64,000 bases of DNA from NCBI GenBank assembly GCA_037176705.1, contig JBAWUJ010000105.1:152964-216963 (forward strand). The letters are read 5' to 3'. The notes beneath the pieces were generated by a model. That model saw only the letters and a program-made list of their open reading frames with translations. It did not search any database and was not told the origin of the DNA. A program made the position numbers and the translations under genes. Shown here one piece after another: positions 37,267 to 51,000 of the stretch (position 1 is its first letter; the number at the start of each line of letters is the position of its first letter). This stretch comes from Molossus alvarezi (lineage: Eukaryota > Chordata > Mammalia > Chiroptera > Molossidae).

Positions 37267-39228
37267 ATGGACATTTCTTAAACACTTAACCAAAACAACA
37301 TATGCTTTGAGGATCCTCACGCTCTAGGCTTCATGGAAGTGACTTTGGTGCCACTGAAGTGAAGAGTTCTAACACAGTTCATTTGGAATAGGTTTGCTTT
37401 GTATACACTCTCCTACAATCAAACTAGAGTGAAAAGTATATCTAAGGACTTATCAAGAGTCAGGTTGCCACATTTCCTTAAATCAATACTTTCCACAACT
37501 GTACTAAGAACACGTAATCTGAAAAACAGTACAACAGTGGTGGTTCCATTTCGTGTGAAGCGGGTATAGCCCTGGAATCTTTTTCTCAATATTTGGATAT
37601 TATTTGAAGAAGGTTGTCTATTGGAACACAGTTCTTTGAACAGGGAGCCACTGAACAGTCCATTGGACACTGCAACCGTACAAAGGTTTCCATTCTGCTC
37701 TTGAACTGAATGTTATTCTATTATTCTGCACAGAAAGAACACCAGTCATGAACACTTTTGACTATGCCTGTGTATTCCCATAGGTTCTTCGGGGAAATAG
37801 TCTTGAAACAAGTGAATCCATGACCATTGTTCCAAGACTGACACTCCCTCTTTTAAATTGATCCCTTTTTTGTTCTAATGGCTGGAATAAGGGGATTGAG
37901 TACTTGTCAGTTATCAAGAAATAGGCTGAATTTGTCACAGGGAATTAGAAAGATAGGTTCGGGAGATTCCAGTCATGAACAAGGTACAATTCCAGCACTT
38001 CACAATGATGGAATGCGTTTACTTTGAATTCTCAGGAGAAAACAGGTATCTACTCCTTATGTTTTTTGAGGAAATCGGTACAAACAGTGAAATGTATGAT
38101 GGTTCCTAGAATGACACTGATTCATTCGGTCACAACTTTAAAGAATGTGTGTAGAACTGAATAGGGTATAGATTTCCATGACCTGAACATTGCCGTAACC
38201 AATGTGTTTGATTTCTGCAGCCCAGCCTTTGTTGGATATCAAGATGACTCATAGACACTTCCAGGCAAATAACACGTATGCAGGGCTAAAAGGTAGTATG
38301 TGGAAAGGCTGCCTCATCAACTAGTACAGGTTGACTTTCCTGGCCACATAGGAAAGAAGGTAGACACCTGCATTTACTTACAACACTGTTTGACACTCCA
38401 ATGTAAAGTATGCCCTGCACACCGGGCATAGTTAGTGTGTAAGTAATTGAAATGGATACCCAGGTCCACTGCACAAGTGCATTTTCTCTAGAACACTCCT
38501 CTTGTTCTCATTCACAGAGATGTTCAATGTGAAAAACCCTTGGTATTGTCAGTGTCTTCCAATTCATGGATTTACTCCTTGCATGGAGACAACCAATGTT
38601 TCAACTACATCACTTTAGATGTGTTCAGTTTCACTGCTTCAAGAATGCACATATGTGACACCAGTAGTTATCAATCTTTCCATTGATTCAGTCTTGGCCA
38701 TACGCTGGTTCACTGTTCTGCGTAAGAACCATGTGAAACCAACTGCTACAGCAGAAACCAAACTTTTTCCAAGTATCGCCTTCAAAAATGGGCTTCAAGA
38801 CGATCCAATCTTTGAAACCATGAACAACACAGAACACAAAAAGGGATAACTTTTGATGCTACACAAAAGTGTGCTCTGTCCTAGTTGTTCTTTCCATGAT
38901 ATGACTGGATCTCCCTATAAAACGAGGAGAATGTACGTTAAAGTGTTCATGTTCCTCAAGATCTGTGCATTCACTAAACCCAAATGGAAATATTCATTCA
39001 TTCCAACAGTTGTTTGACTAGAACATGTTTGTTCACACTTTCCCTGCAAAGGTACTTAACTTCCCAGGGAAAAACATGCCACTGAGTGAATGTGGCCCCT
39101 GGCTCTCACAGAGTTTTGCCCATAGTTCAGTATATCCAAGACTGCACCAGCAAGTCTTGAGTCTCTTTGTCTGGAACAAGGGAAAGAAACTTACACTGCG
39201 AAGTTTCAGTGTGATTCCACCTTTACAA
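37267..39228. repeat. Satellite unit 20, right family, 1,962 bp
   Basis: A mosaic: the left end has AAGGACTTATC shared only with unit 25, and the right half has the unit 12/16 set ATTGCCGT, AAATAACACG, CTGGCC and CACTAAACCC. CENP-B box 37,549-37,565. Confidence 0.97.
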
Positions 39229-41190
39229 ATGGACATTTCTTAAACACTTAACCAAAACAACATATGCTTTGAGGATCCTCACGCTCTAGGCTTCATGGAA
39301 GTGACTTTGGTGCCACTGAAGTGAAGAGTTCTAACACAGTTCATTTGGAATAGGGTTGCTTTGTATACACTCTCCTACAATCAAACTAGAGTGAAAAGTA
39401 TATCTAAGGACCTATCAAGAGTCAGGTTGCCACATTTCCTTAAATCAATACTTTCCACAACTGTACTAAGAACACGTAATCTGAAAAACAGTACAACAGT
39501 GGTGGTTCCATTTCGTGTGAAGCGGGTATAGCCCTGGAATCTTTTTCTCAATATTTGGATATTATTTGAAGAAGGTTGTCTATTGGAACACAGTTCTTTG
39601 AACAGGGAGCCACTGAACAGTCCATTGGACACTGCAACCGTACAAAGGTTTCCATTCTGCTCTTGAACTGAATGTTATTCTATTATTCTGCACAGAAAGA
39701 ACACCAGTCATGAACACTTTTGACTATGCCTGTGTATTCCCATAGGTTCTTCGGGGAAATAGTCTTGAAACAAGTGAATCCATGACCATTGTTCCAAGAC
39801 TGACACTCCCTCTTTTAAATTGATCCCTTTTTTGTTCTAATGGCTGGAATAAGGGGATTGAGTACTTGTCAGTTATCAAGAAATAGGCTGAATTTGTCAC
39901 AGGGAATTAGAAAGATAGGTTCGGGAGATTCCAGTCATGAACAAGGTACAATTCCAGCACTTCACAATGATGGAATGCGTTTACTTTGAATTCTCAGGAG
40001 AAAACAGGTATCTACTCCTTATGTTTTTTGAGGAAATCGGTACAAACAGTGAAATGTATGATGGTTCCTAGAATGACACTGATTCATTCGGTCACAACTT
40101 TAAAGAATGTGTGTAGAACTGAATAGGGTATAGATTTCCATGACCTGAACATTGCCCTAACCAATGTGTTTGATTTCTGCAGCCCAGCCTTTGTTGGATA
40201 TCAAGATGACTCATAGACACTTCCAGGCAAACAACACGTATGCAGGGCTAAAAGGTAGTATGTGGAAAGGCTGCCTCATCAACTAGTACAGGTTGACTTT
40301 CCTGGTCACATAGGAAAGAAGGTAGACACCTGCATTTACTTACAACACTGTTTGACACTCCAATGTAAAGTATGCCCTGCACACCGGGCATAGTTAGTGT
40401 GTAAGTAATTGAAATGGATACCCAGGTCCACTGCACAAGTGCATTTTCTCTAGAACACTCCTCTTGTTCTCATTCACAGAGATGTTCAATGTGAAAAACC
40501 CTTGGTATTGTCAGTGTCTTCCAATTCATGGATTTACTCCTTGCATGGAGACAACCAATGTTTCAACTACATCACTTTAGATGTGTTCAGTTTCACTGCT
40601 TCAAGAATGCACATATGTGACACCAGTAGTTATCAATCATTCCATTGATTCAGTCTTGGCCATACGCTGGTTCACTGTTCTGCGTAAGAATCATGTGAAA
40701 CCAACTGCTACAGCAGAAACCAAACTTTTTCCAAGTATCGCCTTCAAAAATGGGCTTCAAGACGATCCAATCTTTGAACCCATGAACAACACAGAACACA
40801 AAAAGGGATAACTTTTGATGCTACACATAAGTGTGCTCTGTCCTAGTTGTTCTTTCCATGATATGACTGGATCTCCCTATGAAACGAGGAGAATGTACGT
40901 TAAGGTTTTCATGTTCCTCAAGATCTGTGCATTCACTTAACCCAAATGGAAATATTCATTCGTTCCAACAGTTGTTTGACTAGAACATGTTTGTTCACAC
41001 TTTCCCTGCAAAGGTACTTAACTTCCCAGGGAAAAACATGCCACTGAGTGAATGTGGCCCCTGGCTCTCACAGAGTTTTGCCCATAGTTCAGTATATCCA
41101 AGACTGCACCAGCAAGTCTTGAGTCTCTTTGTCTGGAACAAGGGAAAGAAACTTACACTGCGAAGTTTCAGTGTGATTCCACCTTTACAA
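39229..41190. repeat. Satellite unit 21, right family, 1,962 bp
   Basis: Same marker bases as unit 17, including TTGAACCCATG, TTAAGGTTTTC and ATTCGTTCC. CENP-B box 39,511-39,527. Confidence 0.97.
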
Positions 41191-43152
41191 ATGGACATTT
41201 CTTAAACACTTAACCAAAACAACATATGCTTTGAGGATCCTCACGCTCTAGGCTTCATGGAAGTGACTTTGGTGCCACTGAAGTGAAGAGTTCTAACACA
41301 GTTCATTTGGAATAGGTTTGCTTTGTATACACGCTCCTACAATCAAACTAGAGTGAAAAGTATATCTAAGGACCTATCAAGAGTCAGGTTGCCACATTTC
41401 CTTAAATCAATACTTTCCACAACTGTACTAAGAACACGTAATCTGAAAAACAGTACAACAGTTGTGGTTCCATTTCGTGTGAAGCGGGTATAGCCCTAGA
41501 ATCTTTTTCTCAATATTCGGATATTATTTGAAGAAGGTTGTCTATTGGAACACAGTTCTTTGAACAGGGAGCCACTGAACAGTCCATTGGACACTGCAAC
41601 CGTACAAAGGTTTCCATTCTGCTCTTGAACTGAATGTTATTCTATTATTCTGCACAGAAAGAACACCAGTCATGAACACTTTTGACTATGCCTGTGTATT
41701 CCCATAGGTTCTTCGGGGAAATAGTCTTGAAACAAGTGAATCCATGACCATTGTTCCAAGACTGACACTCCCTCTTTTAAATTGATCCCTTTTTTGTTCT
41801 AATGGCTGGAATAAGGGGATTGAGTACTTGTCAGTTATCAAGAAATAGGCTGAATTTGTCACAGGGAATTAGAAAGATAGGTTCGGGAGATTCCAGTCAT
41901 GAACAAGGTACAATTCCAGCACTTCACAATGATGGAATGCGTTTACTTTGAATTCTCAGGAGAAAACAGGTATCTACTCCTTATGTTTTTTGAGGAAATC
42001 GGTACAAACAGTGAAATGTATGATGGTTCCTAGAATGACACTGATTCATTCGGTCACAACTTTAAAGAATGTGTGTAGAACTGAATAGGGTATAGATTTC
42101 CATGACCTGAACATTGCCCTAACCAATGTGTTTGATTTCTGCAGCCCAGCCTTTGTTGGATATCAAGATGACTCATAGACACTTCCAGGCAAACAACACG
42201 TATGCAGGGCTAAAAGGTAGTATGTGGAAAGGCTGCCTCATCAACTAGTACAGGTTGACTTTCCTGGTCACATAGGAAAGAAGGTAGACACCTGCATTTA
42301 CTTACAACACTGTTTGACACTCCAATGTAAAGTATGCCCTGCACACCGGGCATAGTTAGTGTGTAAGTAATTGAAATGGATACCCAGGTCCACTGCACAA
42401 GTGCATTTTCTCTAGAACACTCCTCTTGTTCTCATTCACAGAGATGTTCAATGTGAAAAACCCTTGGTATTGTCAGTGTCTTCCAATTCATGGATTTACT
42501 CCTTGCATGGAGACAACCAATGTTTCAACTACATCACTTTAGATGTGTTCAGTTTCACTGCTTCAAGAATGCACATATGTGACACCAGTAGTTATCAATC
42601 TTTCCATTGATTCAGTCTTGGCCATACGCTGGTTCACTGTTCTGCGTAAGAATCATGTGAAACCAACTGCTACAGCAGAAACCAAACTTTTTCCAAGTAT
42701 CGCCTTCAAAAATGGGCTTCAAGACGATCCAATCTTTGAAACCATGAACAACACAGAACACAAAAAGGGATAACTTTTGATGCTACACATAAGTGTGCTG
42801 TGTCCTAGTTGTTCTTTCCATGATATGACTGGATCTCCCTATGAAACGAGGAGAATGTACGTTAAGGTGTTCATGTTCCTCAAGATCTGTGCATTCACTT
42901 AACCCAAATGGAAATATTCATTCATTCCAACAGTTGTTTGACTAGAACATGTTTGTTCACACTTTCCCTGCAAAGGTACTTAACTTCCCAGGGAAAAACA
43001 TGCCACTGAGTGAATGTGGCCCCTGGCTCTCACAGAGTTTTGCCCATAGTTCAGTATATCCAAGACTGCACCAGCAAGTCTTGAGTCTCTTTGTCTGGAA
43101 CAAGGGAAAGAAACTTACACTGCGAAGTTTCAGTGTGATTCCACCTTTACAA
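41191..43152. repeat. Satellite unit 22, right family, conversion-like patch, 1,962 bp
   Basis: Right half as unit 18 (GCTGTGTCC, TATGAAACG), but near 41,500-41,520 it has the CCCTAGAATC and TATTCGG alleles of units 19 and 24. Private T at 41,463, ten bases before its CENP-B box at 41,473-41,489. Confidence 0.97.
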
Positions 43153-45114
43153 ATGGACATTTCTTAAACACTTAACCAAAACAACATATGCTTTGAGGAT
43201 CCTCACGCTCTAGGCTTCATGGAAGTGACTTTGGTGCCACTGAAGTGAAGAGTTCTAACACAGTTCATTTGGAATAGGTTTGCTTTGTATACACGCTCCT
43301 ACAATCAAACTAGAGTGAAAAGTATATCTAAGGACCTATCAAGAGTCAGGTTGCCACATTTCCTTAAATCAATACTTTCCACAACTGTACTAAGAACACG
43401 TAATCTGAAAAACAGTACAACAGTGGTGGTTCCATTTCGTGTGAAGCGGGTATAGCCCTGGAATCTTTTTCTCAATATTTGGATATTATTTGAAGAAGGT
43501 TGTCTATTGGAACACAGTTCTTTGAACAGGGAGCCACTGAACAGTCCATTGGACACTGCAACCGTACAAAGGTTTCCATTCTGCTCTTGAACTGAATGTT
43601 ATTCTATTATTCTGCACAGAAAGAACACCAGTCATGAACACTTTTGACTATGCCTGTGTATTCCCATAGGTTCTTCGGGGAAATAGTCTTGAAACAAGTG
43701 AATCCATGACCATTGTTCCAAGACTGACACTCCCTCTTTTAAATTGATCCCTTTTTTGTTCTAATGGCTGGAATAAGGGGATTGAGTACTTGTCAGTTAT
43801 CAAGAAATAGGCTGAATTTGTCACAGGGAATTAGAAAGATAGGTTCGGGAGATTCCAGTCATGAACAAGGTACAATTCCAGCACTTCACAATGATGGAAT
43901 GCGTTTACTTTGAATTCTCAGGAGAAAACAGGTATCTACTCCTTATGTTTTTTGAGGAAATCGGTACAAACAGTGAAATGTATGATGGTTCCTAGAATGA
44001 CACTGATTCATTCGGTCACAACTTTAAAGAATGTGTGTAGAACTGAATAGGGTATAGATTTCCATGACCTGAACATTGCCCTAACCAATGTGTTTGATTT
44101 CTGCAGCCCAGCCTTTGTTGGATATCAAGATGACTCATAGACACTTCCAGGCAAACAACACGTATGCAGGGCTAAAAGGTAGTATGTGGAAAGGCTGCCT
44201 CATCAACTAGTACAGGTTGACTTTCCTGGTCACATAGGAAAGAAGGTAGACACCTGCATTTACTTACAACACTGTTTGACACTCCAATGTAAAGTATGCC
44301 CTGCACACCGGGCATAGTTAGTGTGTAAGTAATTGAAATGGATACCCAGGTCCACTGCACAAGTGCATTTTCTCTAGAACACTCCTCTTGTTCTCATTCA
44401 CAGAGATGTTCAATGTGAAAAACCCTTGGTATTGTCAGTGTCTTCCAATTCATGGATTTACTCCTTGCATGGAGACAACCAATGTTTCAACTACATCACT
44501 TTAGATGTGTTCAGTTTCACTGCTTCAAGAATGCACATATGTGACACCAGTAGTTATCAATCTTTCCATTGATTCAGTCTTGGCCATACGCTGGTTCACT
44601 GTTCTGCGTAAGAATCATGTGAAACCAACTGCTACAGCAGAAACCAAACTTTTTCCAAGTATCGCCTTCAAAAATGGGCTTCAAGACGATCCAATCTTTG
44701 AAACCATGAACAACACAGAACACAAAAAGGGATAACTTTTGATGCTACACATAAGTGTGCTGTGTCCTAGTTGTTCTTTCCATGATATGACTGGATCTCC
44801 CTATGAAACGAGGAGAATGTACGTTAAGGTGTTCATGTTCCTCAAGATCTGTGCATTCACTTAACCCAAATGGAAATATTCATTCATTCCAACAGTTGTT
44901 TGACTAGAACATGTTTGTTCACACTTTCCCTGCAAAGGTACTTAACTTCCCAGGGAAAAACATGCCACTGAGTGAATGTGGCCCCTGGCTCTCACAGAGT
45001 TTTGCCCATAGTTCAGTATATCCAAGACTGCACCAGCAAGTCTTGAGTCTCTTTGTCTGGAACAAGGGAAAGAAACTTACACTGCGAAGTTTCAGTGTGA
45101 TTCCACCTTTACAA
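43153..45114. repeat. Satellite unit 23, right family, 1,962 bp
   Basis: Marker bases as in unit 18: ACACGCTCC, CCCTGGAATC, GCTGTGTCC, TATGAAACG. CENP-B box 43,435-43,451. Confidence 0.97.
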
Positions 45115-47076
45115 ATGGACATTTCTTAAACACTTAACCAAAACAACATATGCTTTGAGGATCCTCACGCTCTAGGCTTCATGGAAGTGACTTTGGTGCC
45201 ACTGAAGTGAAGAGTTCTAACACAGTTCATTTGGAATAGGTTTGCTTTGTATACACGCTCCTACAATCAAACTAGAGTGAAAAGTATATCTAAGGACCTA
45301 TCAAGAGTCAGGTTGCCACATTTCCTTAAATCAATACTTTCCACAACTGTACTAAGAACACGTAATCTGAAAAACAGTACAACAGTGGTGGTTCCATTTC
45401 GTGTGAAGCGGGTATAGCCCTAGAATCTTTTTCTCAATATTCGGATATTATTTGAAGAAGGTTGTCTATTGGAACACAGTTCTTTGAACAGGGAGCCACT
45501 GAACAGTCCATTGGACACTGCAACCGTACAAAGGTTTCCATTCTGCTCTTGAACTGAATGTTATTCTATTATTCTGCACAGAAAGAACACCAGTCATGAA
45601 CACTTTTGACTATGCCTGTGTATTCCCATAGGTTCTTCGGGGAAATAGTCTTGAAACAAGTGAATCCATGACCATTGTTCCAAGACTGACACTCCCTCTT
45701 TTAAATTGATCCCTTTTTTGTTCTAATGGCTGGAATAAGGGGATTGAGTACTTGTCAGTTATCAAGAAATAGGCTGAATTTGTCACAGGGAATTAGAAAG
45801 ATAGGTTCGGGAGATTCCAGTCATGAACAAGGTACAATTCCAGCACTTCACAATGATGGAATGCGTTTACTTTGAATTCTCAGGAGAAAACAGGTATCTA
45901 CTCCTTATGTTTTTTGAGGAAATCGGTACAAACAGTGAAATGTATGATGGTTCCTAGAATGACACTGATTCATTCGGTCACAACTTTAAAGAATGTGTGT
46001 AGAACTGAATAGGGTATAGATTTCCATGACCTGAACATTGCCCTAACCAATGTGTTTGATTTCTGCAGCCCAGCCTTTGTTGGATATCAAGATGACTCAT
46101 AGACACTTCCAGGCAAACAACACGTATGCAGGGCTAAAAGGTAGTATGTGGAAAGGCTGCCTCATCAACTAGTACAGGTTGACTTTCCTGGTCACATAGG
46201 AAAGAAGGTAGACACCTGCATTTACTTCCAACACTGTTTGACACTCCAATGTAAAGTATGCCCTGCACACCGGGCATAGTTAGTGTGTAAGTAATTGAAA
46301 TGGATACCCAGGTCCACTGCACAAGTGCATTTTCTCTAGAACACTCCTCTTGTTCTCATTCACAGAGATGTTCAATGTGAAAAACCCTTGGTATTGTCAG
46401 TGTCTTCCAATTCATGGATTTACTCCTTGCATGGAGACAACCAATGTTTCAACTACATCACTTTAGATGTGTTCAGTTTCACTGCTTCAAGAATGCACAT
46501 ATGTGACACCAGTAGTTATCAATCTTTCCATTGATTCAGTCTTGGCCATACGCTGGTTCACTGTTCTGCGTAAGAATCATGTGAAACCAACTGCTACAGC
46601 AGAAACCAAACTTTTTCCAAGTATCGCCTTCAAAAATGGGCTTCAAGACGATCCAATCTTTGAAACCATGAACAACACAGAACACAAAAAGGGATAACTT
46701 TTGATGCTACACATAAGTGTGCTCTGTCCTAGTTGTTCTTTCCATGATATGACTGGATCTCCCTATAAAACGAGGAGAATGTACGTTAAAGTGTTCATGT
46801 TCCTCAAGATCTGTGCATTCACTTAACCCAAATGGAAATATTCATTCATTCCAACAGTTGTTTGACTAGAACATGTTTGTTCACACTTTCCCTGCAAAGG
46901 TACTTAACTTCCCAGGGAAAAACATGCCACTGAGTGAATGTGGCCCCTGGCTCTCACAGAGTTTTGCCCATAGTTCAGTATATCCAAGACTGCAGCAGCA
47001 AGTCTTGAGTCTCTTTTTCTGGAACAAGGGAAAGAAACTTACACTGCGAAGTTTCAGTGTGATTCCACCTTTACAA
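45115..47076. repeat. Satellite unit 24, right family, 1,962 bp
   Basis: Marker bases as in unit 19, including TATTCGG, GCAGCAG and CTTTTTCTGG, with a private C at 46,228. CENP-B box 45,397-45,413. Confidence 0.97.
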
Positions 47077-49038
47077 ATGGACATTTCTTAAACACTTAAC
47101 CAAAACAACATATGCTTTGAGGATCCTCACGCTCTAGGCTTCATGGAAGTGACTTTGGTGCCACTGAAGTGAAGAGTTCTAACACAGTTCATTTGGAATA
47201 GGTTTGCTTTGTATACACTCTCCTACAATCAAACTAGAGTGAAAAGTATATCTAAGGACTTATCAAGAGTCAGGTTGCCACATTTCCTTAAATCAATACT
47301 TTCCACAACTGTACTAAGAACACGTAATCTGAAAAACAGTACAACAGTGGTGGTTCCATTTCGTGTGAAGCGGGTATAGCCCTGGAATCTTTTTCTCAAT
47401 ATTTGGATATTATTTGAAGAAGGTTGTCTATTGGAACACAGTTCTTTGAACAGGGAGCCACTGAACAGTCCATTGGACACTGCAACCGTACAAAGGTTTC
47501 CATTCTGCTCTTGAACTGAATGTTATTCTATTATTCTGCACAGAAAGAACACCAGTCATGAACACTTTTGACTATGCCTGTGTATTCCCATAGGTTCTTC
47601 GGGGAAATAGTCTTGAAACAAGTGAATCCATGACCATTGTTCCAAGACTGACACTCCCTCTTTTAAATTGATCCCTTTTTTGTTCTAATGGCTGGAATAA
47701 GGGGATTGAGTACTTGTCAGTTATCAAGAAATAGGCTGAATTTGTCACAGGGAATTAGAAAGATAGGTTCGGGAGATTCCAGTCATGAACAAGGTACAAT
47801 TCCAGCACTTCACAATGATGGAATGCGTTTACTTTGAATTCTCAGGAGAAAACAGGTATCTACTCCTTATGTTTTTTGAGGAAATCGGTACAAACAGTGA
47901 AATGTATGATGGTTCCTAGAATGACACTGATTCATTCGGTCACAACTTTAAAGAATGTGTGTAGAACTGAATAGGGTATAGATTTCCATGACCTGAACAT
48001 TGCCCTAACCAATGTGTTTGATTTCTGCAGCCCAGCCTTTGTTGGATATCAAGATGACTCATAGACACTTCCAGGCAAACAACACGTATGCAGGGCTAAA
48101 AGGTAGTATGTGGAAAGGCTGCCTCTTCAACTAGTACAGGTTGACTTTCCTGGTCACATAGGAAAGAAGGTAGACACCTGCATTTACTTACAACACTGTT
48201 TGACACTCCAATGTAAAGTATGCCCTGCACACCGGGCATAGTTAGTGTGTAAGTAATTGAAATGGATACCCAGGTCCACTGCACAAGTGCATTTTCTCTA
48301 GAACACTCCTCTTGTTCTCATTCACAGAGATGTTCAATGTGAAAAACCCTTGGTATTGTCAGTGTCTTCCAATTCATGGATTTACTCCTTGCATGGAGAC
48401 AACCAATGTTTCAACTACATCACTTTAGATGTGTTCAGTTTCACTGCTTCAAGAATGCACATATGTGACACCAGTAGTTATCAATCTTTCCATTGATTCA
48501 GTCTTGGCCATACGCTGGTTCACTGTTCTGCGTAAGAACCATGTGAAACCAACTGCTACAGCAGAAACCAAACTTTTTCCAAGTATCGCCTTCAAAAATG
48601 GGCTTCAAGACGATCCAATCTTTGAAACCATGAACAACACAGAACACAAAAAGGGATAACTTTTGATGCTACACAAAAGTGTGCTCTGTCCTAGTTGTTC
48701 TTTCCATGTTATGACTGGATCTCCCTATAAAACGAGGAGAATGTACGTTAAAGTGTTCATGTTCCTCAAGATCTGTGCATTCACTTAACCCAAATGGAAA
48801 TATTCATTCATTCCAACAGTTGTTTGACTAGAACATGTTTGTTCACACTTTCCCTGCAAAGGTACTTAACTTCCCAGGGAAAAACATGCCACTGAGTGAA
48901 TGTGGCCCCTGGCTCTCACAGAGTTTTGCCCATAGTTCAGTGTATCCAAGACTGCAGCAGCAAGTCTTGAGTCTCTTTTTCTGGAACAAGGGAAAGAAAC
49001 TTACACTGCGAAGTTTCAGTGTGATTCCACCTTTACAA
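47077..49038. repeat. Satellite unit 25, right family, 1,962 bp
   Basis: The left end shares AAGGACTTATC with unit 20, while the right end has GCAGCAG like unit 24. Private bases T at 48,126, T at 48,709 and G at 48,942. CENP-B box 47,359-47,375. Confidence 0.97.
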
Positions 49039-51000
49039 ATGGACATTTCTTAAACACTTAACCAAAACAACATATGCTTTGAGGATCCTCACGCTCTAGG
49101 CTTCATGGAAGTGACTTTGGTGCCACTGAAGTGAAGAGTTCTAACACAGTTCATTTGGAATAGGTTTGCTTTGTATACACTCTCCTACAATCAAACTAGA
49201 GTGAAAAGTATATCTAAGGACCTATCAAGAGTCAGGTTGCCACATTTCCTTAAATCAATACTTTCCACAACTGTACTAAGAACACGTAATCTGAAAAACA
49301 GTACAACAGTGGTGGTTCCATTTCGTGTGAAGCGGGTATAGCCCTAGAATCTTTTTCTCAATATTCGGATATTATTTGAAGAAGGTTGTCTATTGGAACA
49401 CAGTTCTTTGAACAGGGAGCCACTGAACAGTCCATTGGACACTGCAACCGTACAAAGGTTTCCTTTCTGCTCTTGAACTGAATGTTATTCTATTATTCTG
49501 CACAGAAAGAACACCAGTCATGAACACTTTTGACTATGCCTGTGTATTCCCATAGGTTTTTCGGGGAAATAGTCTTGAAACAAGTGAATCCATGACCATT
49601 GTTCCAAGACTGACACTCCCTCTTTTAAATTGATCCCTTTTTTGTTCTAATGGCTGGAATAAGGGGATTGAGTACTTGTCAGTTATCAAGAAATAGGCTG
49701 AATTTGTCACAGGGAATTAGAAAGATAGGTTCGGGAGATTCCAGTCATGAACAAGGTACAATTCCAGCACTTCACAATGATGGAATGCGTTTACTTTGAA
49801 TTCTCAGGAGAAAACAGGTATCTACTCCTTATGTTTTTTGAGGAAATCGGTACAAACAGTGAAATGTATGATGGTTCCTAGAATGACACTGATTCATTCG
49901 GTCACAACTTTAAAGAATGTGTGTAGAACTGAATAGGGTATAGATTTCCATGACCTGAACATTGCCCTAACCAATGTGTTTGATTTCTGCAGCCCAGCCT
50001 TTGTTGGATATCAAGATGACTCATAGACACTTCCAGGCAAACAACACGTATGCAGGGCTAAAAGGTAGTATGTGGAAAGGCTGCCTCATCAACTAGTACA
50101 GGTTGACTTTCCTGGTCACATAGGAAAGAAGGTAGACACCTGCATTTACTTACAACACTGTTTGACACTCCAATGTAAAGTATGCCCTGCACACCGGGCA
50201 TAGTTAGTGTGTAAGTAATTGAAATGGATACCCAGGTCCACTGCACAAGTGCATTTTCTCTAGAACACTCCTCTTGTTCTCATTCACAGAGATGTTCAAT
50301 GTGAAAAACCCTTGGTATTGTCAGTGTCTTCCAATTCATGGATTTGCTCCTTGCATGGAGACAACCAATGTTTCAACTACATCACTTTAGATGTGTTCAG
50401 TTTCACTGCCTCAAGAATGCACATATGTGACACCAGTAGTTATCAATCTTTCCATTGATTCAGTCTTGGCCATACGCTGGTTCACTGTTCTGCGTAAGAA
50501 TCATGTGAAACCAACTGCTACAGCAGAAACCAAACTTTTTCCAAGTATCGCCTTCAAAAATGGGCTTCAAGACGATCCAATCTTTGAAACCATGAACAAC
50601 ACAGAACACAAAAAGGGATAACTTTTGATGCTACACATAAGTGTGCTCTGTCCTAGTTGTTCTTTCCATGATATGACTGGATCTCCCTATGAAACGAGGA
50701 GAATGTACGTTAAGGTGTTCATGTTCCTCAAGATCTGTGCATTCACTTAACCCAAATGGAAATATTCATTCATTCCAACAGTTGTTTGACTAGAACATGT
50801 TTGTTCACACTTTCCCTGCAAAGGTACTTAACTTCCCAGGGAAAAACATGCCACTGAGTGAATGTGGCCCCTGGCTCTCACAGAGTTTTGCCCATAGTTC
50901 AGTATATCCAAGACTGCACCAGCAAGTCTTGAGTCTCTTTGTCTGGAACAAGGGAAAGAAACTTACACTGCGAAGTTTCAGTGTGATTCCACCTTTACAA
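49039..51000. repeat. Satellite unit 26, right family, 1,962 bp
   Basis: TATTCGG at the left; T at 49,464 (shared with unit 33) and private T at 49,559; GATTTGCTCC and ACTGCCTCAAG at the right, shared only with unit 28. CENP-B box 49,321-49,337. Confidence 0.97.
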
